Below, in pieces: positions 19,216 to 28,801 of a DNA stretch of 64,000 bases (its first letter is position 1; each line of letters begins with the position of its first letter). The notes beneath the pieces were generated by a model, which was not told where the DNA came from, made no database searches, and saw only the letters and a program-made list of their open reading frames with translations. A program made the position numbers and the translations under genes. Location of the stretch: contig JARVLF010000002.1 in the NCBI GenBank assembly GCA_030849465.1, forward strand, positions 124,001 to 188,000, read 5' to 3'. This DNA comes from Moesziomyces globuligerus (lineage: Eukaryota > Basidiomycota > Ustilaginomycetes > Ustilaginales > Ustilaginaceae).

Positions 19216-21198
19216 ATGCCGACACCAGCACGGAAAGAGCGACGGTCCGAAGACGAGGACCTGGAAGCCGAGTCGCTCATCCTCCATCGTCTCTCGACCG
19301 ATGCCTCGGGCGAGGCACACATCCAGACCGCAGGCTCTCCCGCTGCACCGCGCGTCACCGATGCCTACGATGATCTCGACGAAGACTACGACGTCAAGCG
19401 CAAGCGTCTCGACGCACTGCCGGCTCGCGGTGTGCTCGAGGACTCCAACTCGTCGACGCGCATCGACAAGACCGGTCGACCCGCGTGGTTCCGCGGCGTT
19501 CTAGAGGGCGATGTCCCCGGTCTGGGTGGTCGAGGAGCCGGCATGTCTGCGACCATGGCGCAGCGCAACCGCAAGCAGCGCGCACGCTTGATGCGGCTCG
19601 GTCTCCTCCTCGGCGGCGGCCTGCTCGTCGTCGGCGCCTTCGCCTTCGCGCTCGGGCCCAAGCTCGGCGTCTCGTCGCGCATCTACGACTACATGGGTGA
19701 CAAGTGGTATGGAGACAGCGGAGTCATTCCCTTTGAGTTCAACAAGCCCGTCGGCTTTCCTGGCTTCTACACCACTGGTGCACCGCCGGACTTTGCCGAG
19801 CACATGACGCGCACCGCGCCGGCGCCTACACAGACCATCGGTGCTTCGCCCATCCAGACGTTCGTCCCCGGCTTCCAAGATGCGACCTTCAAGCCCTTCG
19901 AGCATATGGGCCCGCTGACCCCATATCTCTCGTCGTCAGGATGGGGCGTGGACGATGCCAAGTTTGCCGGCACACCGACCGAGGGCGGCAAGACGTGCGA
20001 GCTCGTCCAGGCGCACATGCTGCACCGCCACGGCGCGAGGTATCCGACTGCGGGAGGCCCACCGGATGTGCTGCGCGACTTCTTGCGCGAGAACGCACAC
20101 CGCCGCTATTCGGGCAGCTTGGCGTTCCTCAACGACTACACCTGGGGCGTGGGCGAAGAACTGCTCACGCCCGTCGGGCGTGGCCAGCTGTACGATTCGG
20201 GGGTCAAAGCTGCGCTGCTGTACGGCAAGCTCGTCGCCGAAGACCTGGCCGAGAAGGATGCGCAGGGCAAGAACAAGACGCTCTTTGCACGGGCGGGGAG
20301 CCAGCAGCGGATCGTCGACTCGGGGCTCGCCTGGCTCAACGGCTTCTTTGGCGCCAACTGGACTGTGTCGACGAGTTTCGAGATCCAGATCGAGGAGCCG
20401 GGCTACAACACCACCACGGCGCCCGAATTCGCGTGTCCGACGTGGCACCACGCCGGCAACGCGCCCGGAGGCGCGATGATGGATCGGTGGGCAGCGAGCT
20501 ATCTGCAGGATGCGATGCTGCGTTTGGGTCGGGACTTTGGCGGCGCGGGTTTGAATTCGACGCTGCTGATGGGGATGCAGCAGATGTGTTCCTACGACAC
20601 GGTCGCGTTTGGCGCCAGCGACTTCTGCGCGCTCTTCACGCGGCAGGAGTGGCTCGACTACGAATACGCCTGGGATCTCAAGTTTATGAATACCAACGGC
20701 GCCACTTCGCCGCTCGGCAAGGCGTACGGTTTGGGCTGGGTCAACGAGTTGGTGGCGAGGTTGGAGCAACGACCGTGGGACGCTGGTGTGCAGACCTCTG
20801 AAAACGCTACGCTCAACCTGGACCCGACGACGTTTCCGATCGATAGACGCTTCTACGTCGACTTTACGCACGACTCGACCATCACTTCCGTCCTCGCTGC
20901 GCTGGCGCTACCGAACTTCAACGAGGCGCTCAAGGTGCCCGATCAGGGTCACCCGCTCGATGCCCAGCGCAACTTCAGGACTAGCAAGGTCGTCCCCTTT
21001 GCCGCTCGCCTGGTGCTCGAGGTGTGGAGGTGCAATGGTCAGCTCAGCGCGCGCATGAAGCTCAACGACGCCGTAGTCCCCTTGAGCCAGTACAAGCAGT
21101 GCACGGATCGCAAGGATGGCATGTGCCCGCTCGCCAGCTTCCTCACCGCGCTGCGCGAGCGAAACCTCCAGTCCGAATGGCTCAAATGCTCAGCCTAG
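19216..21198 (+). CDS. Membrane-anchored histidine acid phosphatase (phytase/PHO5-like)
   Basis: 660 residues. A 127-residue acidic and basic N-terminus lacks a signal peptide. A single hydrophobic span at about 128-148 (LLLGGGLLVVGAFAFAL) follows Arg/Lys, giving a type II topology with the enzyme outside or in the lumen. The catalytic RHGARYP is at 271-277 (nucleophile H272) and the HD proton donor is H552-D553 (FTHDSTITS). Several N-x-S/T sites and Cys residues lie in the lumenal part. The family hydrolyses phosphomonoesters, including phytate, at acidic pH through a phosphohistidine. The anchor suggests action at the cell surface or vacuole. The stop is only 141 bases from the convergent Sec7 gene. 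Confidence 0.92.
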   Translation: MPTPARKERRSEDEDLEAESLILHRLSTDASGEAHIQTAGSPAAPRVTDAYDDLDEDYDVKRKRLDALPARGVLEDSNSSTRIDKTGRPAWFRGVLEGDVPGLGGRGAGMSATMAQRNRKQRARLMRLGLLLGGGLLVVGAFAFALGPKLGVSSRIYDYMGDKWYGDSGVIPFEFNKPVGFPGFYTTGAPPDFAEHMTRTAPAPTQTIGASPIQTFVPGFQDATFKPFEHMGPLTPYLSSSGWGVDDAKFAGTPTEGGKTCELVQAHMLHRHGARYPTAGGPPDVLRDFLRENAHRRYSGSLAFLNDYTWGVGEELLTPVGRGQLYDSGVKAALLYGKLVAEDLAEKDAQGKNKTLFARAGSQQRIVDSGLAWLNGFFGANWTVSTSFEIQIEEPGYNTTTAPEFACPTWHHAGNAPGGAMMDRWAASYLQDAMLRLGRDFGGAGLNSTLLMGMQQMCSYDTVAFGASDFCALFTRQEWLDYEYAWDLKFMNTNGATSPLGKAYGLGWVNELVARLEQRPWDAGVQTSENATLNLDPTTFPIDRRFYVDFTHDSTITSVLAALALPNFNEALKVPDQGHPLDAQRNFRTSKVVPFAARLVLEVWRCNGQLSARMKLNDAVVPLSQYKQCTDRKDGMCPLASFLTALRERNLQSEWLKCSA

Positions 21199-21339
21199 AC
21201 CCCTCCAACCCCTCCCCTTGCTTTGACCTCGCATCTCCATTCTATCGAGCCCAGACCGTTTGTGCGACTGCGATACCATGCGCACGAGTAACTTGCATTC
21301 GAATTAGCTCGACGACACCAAATGTGTGGCGAGGTCCCT

Positions 21340-24300
21340 TTAGCCGTCGTGGTTGGGCGGGACGATGGCGCGCATGCGTTCGCTGAGTCTTCTCTCTCTG
21401 TCCTTGCCGTCCTGCATGTTTTTCCTGCGCTGCTCCTCGCGCTGGGGATCGATCATGCCGCGACTCACGCCGACCTTGAAGAGGAAGGTGCGCAGCGCCT
21501 CTGCGATCTCCTGAGGCAGGGGTTCCTTGGAGAGCAGATCGACCGCTAGCGCATAAAACTCGCCGCTGTGCTCGGTGAACACGGGCTGCGCAGCGTCCTG
21601 GAACGTACAGATGCCCGTAAAGATCTCGGCGACAACAGGCGACCAGGCGGCAATGTTCCTCGCCTGCGTCTCTGGATCCAACGGCAAAAACGACCCCACG
21701 ATCTCGTAGCCCAGGGGCACCAGCTTGTCGCGGATGCTCGCTTGGAGCTCGACGTGCTCGGCGCGCGCATCGGCGTGCATGCGCGCCAGGATGTGCACCA
21801 GCGTCGCCGCCGACGACGACTCCTGCTTGAGCAGGTTCGGAAGCTGCTTCATAAAGCCCACCTTCCACAGCGCCACGCGCAGCTCCTTGTCCGCATTGAA
21901 CCGCTTGGAGAAGTCGTACGACTCCTCGAGCGCGCCCGCCAGCCGCAAAAGCTGCGCAGCTGGCATCGTCCGATACACCTCCTCGTTCTGCAGCAGCTCG
22001 TGCGTCGTCTCGATCAGCAGCAGCTGCAGCACGCACTTGACAATGATCTGCTTAAACGCTCGTCGTCGCTCCGACCCCGACATCGTCGCTGGCGCCGCCT
22101 GCACCTGCGGCGCCTGCGGGGCAGCCTCGATTGCATCGCCTGCGGCCGCTTGGACGTCCTTGCCTCCATCAGCGCCGCCAGCCTCAGCATCGGCGCTAGT
22201 CTGTGTGGTGCTGGGACCAGGCGAGAGCGGGTTGGGCTGCTGGAAGCCGTTGACTCCTCCTGCGGACGCAGGCGACTCGGCGGCGCCATCGGCGCGCAGC
22301 ACGGGATCGAAGAGCTGGTGCGCCGTCGTCGTGCGGAAGAGCTGGAGGAACGTGTCGACCACGAGTGCCCAGCGCTCGAGGCTGAGCTTGCGCACGTTCT
22401 TCTCCAGGAGCTGCTGGAGGCAGCTGGTGCCAATCCTCGCCAGCGTATCGTTCTCCTGGCAGATACACGCACACAGCAGATCCAGCAGGCCCGGAAGCAG
22501 ACGCTCGAGGATCTCAAAGTAGAACGTCCACAGATCGACGAGGTTGCGCAGCGCCTGGATGAGCGTGGTGCTGAGCCAGACGCTCATGTCCTCGTGCGAC
22601 GAGAAGCGCGTCACGTCGTGGCGCGAGCGCAGCACGGCAAAGATGGGGAAGAGGATCTCCTGGCACACCGTGTCCCAAAAGTCGGGTCGGAACGACCGGC
22701 CGTACTGCTTGAGGATGGAAAAGAGGCTGTCGAGCGCCACGCGGCGCACCTCGAGATCGTCGCCCGTCATGATGATGTCGTGGAAGGCAAACAGCACGGG
22801 GAACCAGAAGCGCACCATGGGATCGTCCGACATGGGCGTGCTCGCCGCCGGGCCCGGATCGCCGCCCTCTTCGATGGGACACTCCTTGGCATTCAGCATC
22901 GACGCCACCAGCCCGCGCAGCAGCTCCGTAGCCTGCAGACTGATCTTCTGCTTGTTGGCCTTGGCGAAGTGTGTGGCGCAAATGCACAGGTCGGCAAACG
23001 AGCCGTTGACGATGATCGCGCCCAGATGCTTGGCGTTGAGCTGGCGCACCAGGTCAAACGCATACGCCGACACGCGCTCCGACGGCGCCACGGACGCAGC
23101 GCCAAACACGCCGAACATGGTGCGCCAGCCCGAGCGCACGTTGTCGGCACGCGACTGGATCATCTGCTCGAGACACTGCAGAACCATCTCCTTGGCCTCG
23201 AGGTTGCGGTTGCGCTGCATGGTGATCTCGAAGGGCTTGAGGAAGTCCTTCTGGAACTTGAAGTGCGGCAGCTCCTCCTTCTCGAGGAAGCGCATCGCCA
23301 GCTGGCGCAGCGAGTCCAACCCGAAGGCCGACACGTGCACGTTCGGGTGGCAGCACACCATGTTGAAGTGCTCGCCCAGAATCGCCCAGATATTAGACCA
23401 CTCCATGCGGATGCGGCCCATGTTATAATACGAGATCTCGACCAACTTTTGCAGCGAGAACAGCCGCGGGTTCTCGGTGAGCCCGGACGACTGGATCTCC
23501 TCCCACGAAACGTCCGACAGCGCTTGCACAAAGTCGACGATCGCCGTACCCGACAGCGAGGCGCTCGAGGAGAAAACCATGTCGGCTGCCACGGTCACTT
23601 CTGACGATGCGCCCGCCTGGACCACCTCGCTGTTTGGCAGCGAAGGCTGCCTTGGTCTGCCGTTGCTGGCGCCCGCCGCGCCTGCCGCATTTGCGCCACC
23701 CCTGCGACCGAGTTCCGGAAGCTGCCTGCCGTCGAGACCGCCGCTGATGAGCTGGAAGCGCTCGAGCTGGCTGACGCAGGTGAGCACTTCCCTCCAGCTG
23801 CCCTTGAGGTAGTTGCCCTCGCTGTGCGCCACGCCGAGCAGCGTCTTGATGGCCTCGACGTTCTTGCTCTTCATCTCGCCCAGGTTGTTGAGGAAGGTGA
23901 ACTTGGCTAGCGTAGTGACAAACGCGTTGCGCTCGAGCTCGAGCCCGAAGAGCGAGACGATCTTGATCGCGTCGCGGAAGCCCTCGAGGCACCTTTCGAC
24001 AACTTCGGCGTCGTCCGACTCCTGCAGGGGTCCCGAGATGCCGGCGAGGAAGGGCATCCAGGCAACCTCGAACATGGGCTTGACGTGCTCGAAGTGTGAA
24101 GCCGAAAAGAACTGTTCGGCGGCGGCGCGCTGTTGCGGGCCGATGCGACGCTGCGCACGCACCATGGTGCGGAAGAGCGCCTCGGTCTTGTTCGCCATGC
24201 CCTCGGACTGAAGCACGTACGCCTCGCGCTGCAGATCGCGACCCACAGTGGCGATGGCGTTGGCCAGACCCGACGCAGGCGTGACGGGCGCCGGAGCGGC

Positions 24301-27300
24301 CACCTCGTCCTTCATCTTGATCTCGTTGTTCTGGATTTCATCGTACACCGAGCGCAGATACTCCTCCGGGAGGCTCTTGCCGTCGTCGATACCCGAGTTG
24401 TTCTTGAAGAAGTCCTGAAGCGTCATGCGGTGCTTGACCTGCGGATTGTGCGCGTCTGTATTGAGCATGATGACCGAGTACGCGAAGACGTAGGCGGTGT
24501 CTGCGTTGGCAAACGCATTCGGATTGCCGTGTACGAAGCGCTCGGCGAATTTGAGCATGTAGCGATCGATCTTCTGCGATTCTCCCGGTAGTCGGAAGGC
24601 CTGGAGGAAGCGCCTGAGCGCATCGGTGAAGCCAAGGCCTTCGAAGTTCATCATGTCGACGAAAGCGTGCATGATGGCGTTGCTCTCCGGGGTGCCTTCT
24701 CCCAGAAACTCTCCGATCTGCGCCTTGCTGAGGCCGTCGGCATAGAGCAGGAAACGCGCGATGTCAGCAGGCTCGCGCGAGCGGATGAAGCCGTTCTTGA
24801 CCAGGTCGTCGATGCCTCGCTTGGGCTTGAAGTTGAACTTGCGGATGCCCTCGAGCAGGATCGTCTTGCGCTGCTTGGCGTTCTCGAAACGACTGGGATC
24901 GTCTTGCGGCTCGGGCGTCTGGCCGCGGCTGATCTCGGAGCCGGTGCCGGCGGTGAGACCGGATGTCGACGCCTGCGCGCCGATGGCTGGGCTGGGATGA
25001 CCGTTGCTCTCCATGAGGTTCTCGCTGTCCACGGTGATGGTCTCGTTGCCGATACGGATGTCTTCGCTCGGGCGCGGAGAGCCAGTTGCATCGCCAGGAT
25101 GACCTTGAAGGTCTTGGCTGGCCGCTTCCGAAGTGACCGAGGCGCGGCTGGACCACACAACAAGGGAGCGCAGCACCGAGCAGAGACAGTCAAGGCTCTG
25201 TCGCTTGAGCCTCGCTTCCACCGATTGATTGGAACCGGATGAGGATAGAGCCGAGTCGTGTGAACCGACCTCGCCGGCGGCAGCGGTGCTCAAGGTGGGC
25301 GGGATGGCCGGGCCTGAACCCGATGGCTTGGGCAATGCTGATCCGGAGGCCGAAGATGACGAAGAGGCGTCCTTGCCGTCAGCGTTCGCCGAGACGTGCG
25401 TCTGGGAGATCTTGGAGACGACGTTCATCAGACGCTCGTAGATGTTGTCCAGGGCAGTGCGGTCGCAGTCGTAGTTGAGGTAGATCTCGACGAGAGCCTG
25501 CGGGTCCTGGCAGAGACGGATGAAGACGCCGAGAAGGATGGACTTTTGCTTGGCTGTCGAGGTGCGCATCTCGAGGATGGGGAGGAAGATTTCGTTGAGG
25601 AGCACCTCGATCTCCTTCTTTAGCTTGGTGCGCATGCCATCGAGGACGAGCCAGAAGATCTCGCAGCTGATCTCGAAGACCTGGTTGACGCTGCTGACGG
25701 CGTTACGGCTCAGACTGAGGCAGAGGTACTGCTTGACGGCCTGTACGAACTGGGTCTGCTCGCCGGTGGTGGTGCTGTGGATAATGACGGAAGGGTCGGT
25801 GAAGATGGCCATATGCGACTGGATGATGGTGAGGATGAGGTGAAGCGAGAGCAGCTTGGAGCGCATGGCGTGCGACTTGAGGTCGCGCTCGCTTTCGGCG
25901 CCGAGGGGCTTCATGGTGAGCTTGCAGAGCGCGCGAAGGACGAGGAAGGCGTCCTTGACAAAGAGCTCGGCGGTGCTCATGTTGGCGAGACTGCCTGCGT
26001 TGTCGCGTTCAGATGCACCCTCGAAGGATTTGCGGTTCTCGAAGGTCTTGAGAGTGATCTTTTCGTCTTCGGGCTGAGCGCTGGAGGGCTCCGCCGCCAC
26101 ATCCTTTGTGCGTGCTTCGTCGTCGCCTCCGTTGATGCGTGGTTGCGTGACATCTGCGGAGCTGTTGGAGGCCGAAAGGACAGCCGAGCCCGATGGAGCG
26201 CCTCGAGGGACGCGAGCAAAGACGTGATGTACCATCTGGGTAAGACTTCCCTGAGCGATAGCCTGGTTGGCGGGAGACTTGCTCATGAGGAAGATGTTGT
26301 AGACGGTGCGGACGGCCTTGAGCAGGCTGGACTGGTGCACGTGGACGACGGTGGACAAGACCGAGGCGAGGAGTGCCTTGATGATCTGGAGACCGACCTT
26401 GTCGTCGAGACTCTCGTGGTAGCAGTCACAGACGGTCTCGGTGACGAGGTCGGCGAGGGTCTGAGGCGGCTGACCGGCGGCGATGGTGGCGCTGACGACC
26501 TGTGCAGGATCGTCCTCTGCGAAGAAGGCATAGCTGACAAGTTTGCTGATGCAGTCGAGACTGGTGATGGTGAGGTTATTGCTGCGCGTCCTGCATGCGA
26601 GACGGAGAGGCTCGAAGACGACACGAGGATCCAAGACGGGCTGCTCGTGGTGTGCTGAGAGCGCGGAGGCGGCAGATGCGGTGTGGGCAGACGCCGCCTT
26701 GACCATGTCAAGGGCGAGCTGTGCGGCCTCCTTGAGCTCCTTGTCCTTCTTTGCCTCTCTGGAGCTGGCGATGGTCTCGAGCGCGGAGATTACAAAGACA
26801 GCGCTACCCTTGTTGAGACTCTTGAGACTGGAGCGGGAGTGCACGTTGGTGGCTGCGGTTGCCGTGGTGGAGACAGAGGAGGAGCGCCGCGACTTGGCCA
26901 GGCTGGCTCGGGAGCTGGCCCCATCCGGTCGAGACTGGTGGGCTTCGGTATCTGTGCGTGCTGTGGCTGACGAAGATGCGGTTGGGGCTGCGGATTCTGA
27001 GCTGACAACGGATTGGCGAGCGTCTTCACGAGGTGGAGGATCTTTTGTGGGTGGTGCTGGAGCTTTTGCTGTAGTGCTGGAGTCGGACTCGGCTCGGGCG
27101 TCTGCGCTTGAAACCTCCGCGGCACCAGAGTCGATGGGATGGGATCGGGGCACGACTGGCTTTGAGTCCGCATCCGCATGCGATGATTCGACGGCCTGTA
27201 CCGGCTGCTCGACTGTCGTCTGTGATGCATCCGAGATGGTGATGTCGGGAGCCTCGACCGGTGCAGTGGGTGCTGTCGATGCTGTCGATGCTGTCGATGC

Positions 27301-27558
27301 TTCCACTTCGGGCGCATCGGCCGGCGAAATCTGCTCAGCAGCGGCAAGGGGCGGGTCCGTGTCGTCTGAGCTCGTTGGTGCGGCAACCTGGTCGAGGTTC
27401 GCCGCATCGGCGTTCATATCTGGGTCTGGAAAGGCTCGCTCGGACGTGGCGGCATCTTGAACATGGGTCGAGGCTGGGGGGTGTACGAGACTTGTGCCTG
27501 CGGAAGGCAGATTGGGCTTGGAGGAAGCCGAGGCGGCCTCTCCGTCGTGTTCCGCCAT
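21340..27558 (-). CDS. SEC7: Sec7/BIG-type ARF guanine nucleotide exchange factor
   Basis: 2072 residues, one exon, from the ATG at 27558 (MAEHDGEAAS). The open frame continues upstream but gives only Arg-rich non-conserved sequence. Residues 1-270 are Ser/Thr/Ala-rich and disordered. A DCB-HUS region follows; the HUS-like stretch near VNQVFEISCEIFWLVLDGM supports it. The Sec7 domain spans about 895-1085 (RKFNFKPKRGIDDLVKNGF to EEYLRSVYDEIQNNEIKMKDE). The glutamic finger E954 is in FLGEGTPESN. HDS-type helical domains fill the C-terminal half. BIG/Sec7 proteins activate ARF1 at the trans-Golgi to drive vesicle budding. The length matches yeast Sec7 (2009 aa). Confidence 0.95.
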   Translation of the reverse strand: MAEHDGEAASASSKPNLPSAGTSLVHPPASTHVQDAATSERAFPDPDMNADAANLDQVAAPTSSDDTDPPLAAAEQISPADAPEVEASTASTASTAPTAPVEAPDITISDASQTTVEQPVQAVESSHADADSKPVVPRSHPIDSGAAEVSSADARAESDSSTTAKAPAPPTKDPPPREDARQSVVSSESAAPTASSSATARTDTEAHQSRPDGASSRASLAKSRRSSSVSTTATAATNVHSRSSLKSLNKGSAVFVISALETIASSREAKKDKELKEAAQLALDMVKAASAHTASAASALSAHHEQPVLDPRVVFEPLRLACRTRSNNLTITSLDCISKLVSYAFFAEDDPAQVVSATIAAGQPPQTLADLVTETVCDCYHESLDDKVGLQIIKALLASVLSTVVHVHQSSLLKAVRTVYNIFLMSKSPANQAIAQGSLTQMVHHVFARVPRGAPSGSAVLSASNSSADVTQPRINGGDDEARTKDVAAEPSSAQPEDEKITLKTFENRKSFEGASERDNAGSLANMSTAELFVKDAFLVLRALCKLTMKPLGAESERDLKSHAMRSKLLSLHLILTIIQSHMAIFTDPSVIIHSTTTGEQTQFVQAVKQYLCLSLSRNAVSSVNQVFEISCEIFWLVLDGMRTKLKKEIEVLLNEIFLPILEMRTSTAKQKSILLGVFIRLCQDPQALVEIYLNYDCDRTALDNIYERLMNVVSKISQTHVSANADGKDASSSSSASGSALPKPSGSGPAIPPTLSTAAAGEVGSHDSALSSSGSNQSVEARLKRQSLDCLCSVLRSLVVWSSRASVTSEAASQDLQGHPGDATGSPRPSEDIRIGNETITVDSENLMESNGHPSPAIGAQASTSGLTAGTGSEISRGQTPEPQDDPSRFENAKQRKTILLEGIRKFNFKPKRGIDDLVKNGFIRSREPADIARFLLYADGLSKAQIGEFLGEGTPESNAIMHAFVDMMNFEGLGFTDALRRFLQAFRLPGESQKIDRYMLKFAERFVHGNPNAFANADTAYVFAYSVIMLNTDAHNPQVKHRMTLQDFFKNNSGIDDGKSLPEEYLRSVYDEIQNNEIKMKDEVAAPAPVTPASGLANAIATVGRDLQREAYVLQSEGMANKTEALFRTMVRAQRRIGPQQRAAAEQFFSASHFEHVKPMFEVAWMPFLAGISGPLQESDDAEVVERCLEGFRDAIKIVSLFGLELERNAFVTTLAKFTFLNNLGEMKSKNVEAIKTLLGVAHSEGNYLKGSWREVLTCVSQLERFQLISGGLDGRQLPELGRRGGANAAGAAGASNGRPRQPSLPNSEVVQAGASSEVTVAADMVFSSSASLSGTAIVDFVQALSDVSWEEIQSSGLTENPRLFSLQKLVEISYYNMGRIRMEWSNIWAILGEHFNMVCCHPNVHVSAFGLDSLRQLAMRFLEKEELPHFKFQKDFLKPFEITMQRNRNLEAKEMVLQCLEQMIQSRADNVRSGWRTMFGVFGAASVAPSERVSAYAFDLVRQLNAKHLGAIIVNGSFADLCICATHFAKANKQKISLQATELLRGLVASMLNAKECPIEEGGDPGPAASTPMSDDPMVRFWFPVLFAFHDIIMTGDDLEVRRVALDSLFSILKQYGRSFRPDFWDTVCQEILFPIFAVLRSRHDVTRFSSHEDMSVWLSTTLIQALRNLVDLWTFYFEILERLLPGLLDLLCACICQENDTLARIGTSCLQQLLEKNVRKLSLERWALVVDTFLQLFRTTTAHQLFDPVLRADGAAESPASAGGVNGFQQPNPLSPGPSTTQTSADAEAGGADGGKDVQAAAGDAIEAAPQAPQVQAAPATMSGSERRRAFKQIIVKCVLQLLLIETTHELLQNEEVYRTMPAAQLLRLAGALEESYDFSKRFNADKELRVALWKVGFMKQLPNLLKQESSSAATLVHILARMHADARAEHVELQASIRDKLVPLGYEIVGSFLPLDPETQARNIAAWSPVVAEIFTGICTFQDAAQPVFTEHSGEFYALAVDLLSKEPLPQEIAEALRTFLFKVGVSRGMIDPQREEQRRKNMQDGKDRERRLSERMRAIVPPNHDG

Positions 27559-28147
27559 GGCGATCGGGATGCGTCGGGATGGACGACCGTTTGGGACGAT
27601 GAGATGGTGTCGAGGAGAGGTAGATGCGTGTGGTCTGCGCGCACCGACAGTTGGAGTTGCGGCTTTCTTGGGGGCGGGCGTGCCGTGGAAGATTCGCAGC
27701 TGACCGCGGCGTATCGGGAGCGATGCGCCGCCGCTTTGAACACGCGCCAAGCCCCAACCACGCCCGCCGCAGAGGCCACTCACGACTCGGACTCGCTGCA
27801 CCCTGCTGGCTTGCATGCGGTTGGAGCCACAAACGTGCCTCGCAGCCTCACACAGCCTCGCACGCGCACGAGCCCAAGCAGCATATTCCGCGCGGGAGAG
27901 CCAAAATCAAAGCCTGATCCGCATGTCGGTCTAACAGATTCAATCGGTCCGAATTCCGTCCTACGCTACTCCTTCTGAGGCCCACCCTGCTGAGGCACGG
28001 CTGGTGTGCAGCTGGAAGAGAGCGCTGCACCGAGGTTCGCACAGGACCGAATCTAGCGACAGAAAGGGTATAGCTTGCAAGTACCCAAAAGAGGACTCGG
28101 AAAGGGGGGGAAAAGGCGGAGATGTACAGGTGAGAGTAGGGAGGGGA
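27559..28147. other. Intergenic: Sec7 5' flank and Mob1 3' flank
   Basis: About 590 bases between two minus-strand genes. It should hold the Sec7 promoter; nothing else is recognisable. Confidence 0.5.
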
Positions 28148-28801
28148 TCATGCCTCGCCGAGGATGGCCTCGTTGAGCTCGACGAGCGGTGCGAGTTCTC
28201 GGGGCTCTACAAGCTGGAACTCGGTGATGAAGAGGAGGAAGTGGCGGTAGGAGGTGTTGAGATGAGCCTCGATGCTGAGTGCGCAGACCTGGGCGAAGTG
28301 GTGGTTGTAGATGTGCGCGTAGACGCGGAAGAGGCGACGGAGGATGGACTTGACGACGGCGGCAAAGTTCTTGGGGAAGGGGACGCCGACCTTGCTGGGG
28401 AAGAGCAGCTCGTCGTCGAGCTGCGACTGGACCCAGTTCATGAGGCAGTCGACGTACTCGGGAGCCGACATCTTGGTGGGGCGTCGGTAGAGCGCCGAGT
28501 TGGCGTCCTGCCAGTGGTACTCAAAGCGGGGGCCGGCGCACATGACCGGACACTCGGAGGGCGTGCAGAACTCGGTGATGGTGCCGTAGAGCATGTTGAC
28601 GTGGTTGAAAAAGTCGACCGTGTTGACGGCGAGCCACTCGTTGAGATCCTCGCCCTCGGGGAGCACCACTGCGAGGCGGAGGTTGCCGCTGCCGAGCGTA
28701 GCCTCGGCATAGCGCTTGAGCTGGTATTGTTTTGTGCCCTCGGGGATGTTGCGCTTGGGCTTGAAGGTGCGCGTCTTGGACAGGCCAAAGAAGGACGACA
28801 T
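28148..28801 (-). CDS. MOB1: Mob1/phocein-family kinase activator
   Basis: 217 residues, covering the whole Mob domain. It starts MSSFFGLSKTRTFKPKRNIP and carries LPEGEDLNEWLAVNTVDFFNHVNMLYG and the zinc-binding pattern: Cys residues in EFCTPSECPVMCAG and His residues in HIYNHHF. The hydrophobic HFLLFITEFQLV helix is near the C-terminus. Mob1 binds and activates NDR/LATS-type kinases (Dbf2, Sid2, Cbk1) in mitotic exit, septation or polarity; this sequence looks like the Mob1 branch rather than Mob2, but that needs a tree. No intron is needed. It is divergent from the Mg2+ ATPase gene. Confidence 0.94.
   Translation of the reverse strand: MSSFFGLSKTRTFKPKRNIPEGTKQYQLKRYAEATLGSGNLRLAVVLPEGEDLNEWLAVNTVDFFNHVNMLYGTITEFCTPSECPVMCAGPRFEYHWQDANSALYRRPTKMSAPEYVDCLMNWVQSQLDDELLFPSKVGVPFPKNFAAVVKSILRRLFRVYAHIYNHHFAQVCALSIEAHLNTSYRHFLLFITEFQLVEPRELAPLVELNEAILGEA

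Noticed and set aside
21568..23604. 678-codon open frame on the + strand, antisense to SEC7
   Set aside because: Antisense shadow of a conserved gene, rich in Arg/Leu/His/Gln with no domain.
27559..27816. Upstream extension of the SEC7 frame
   Set aside because: The added 86 residues are Arg-rich without similarity to Sec7 proteins; the ATG at 27558 gives the usual acidic, Ser/Ala-rich start.
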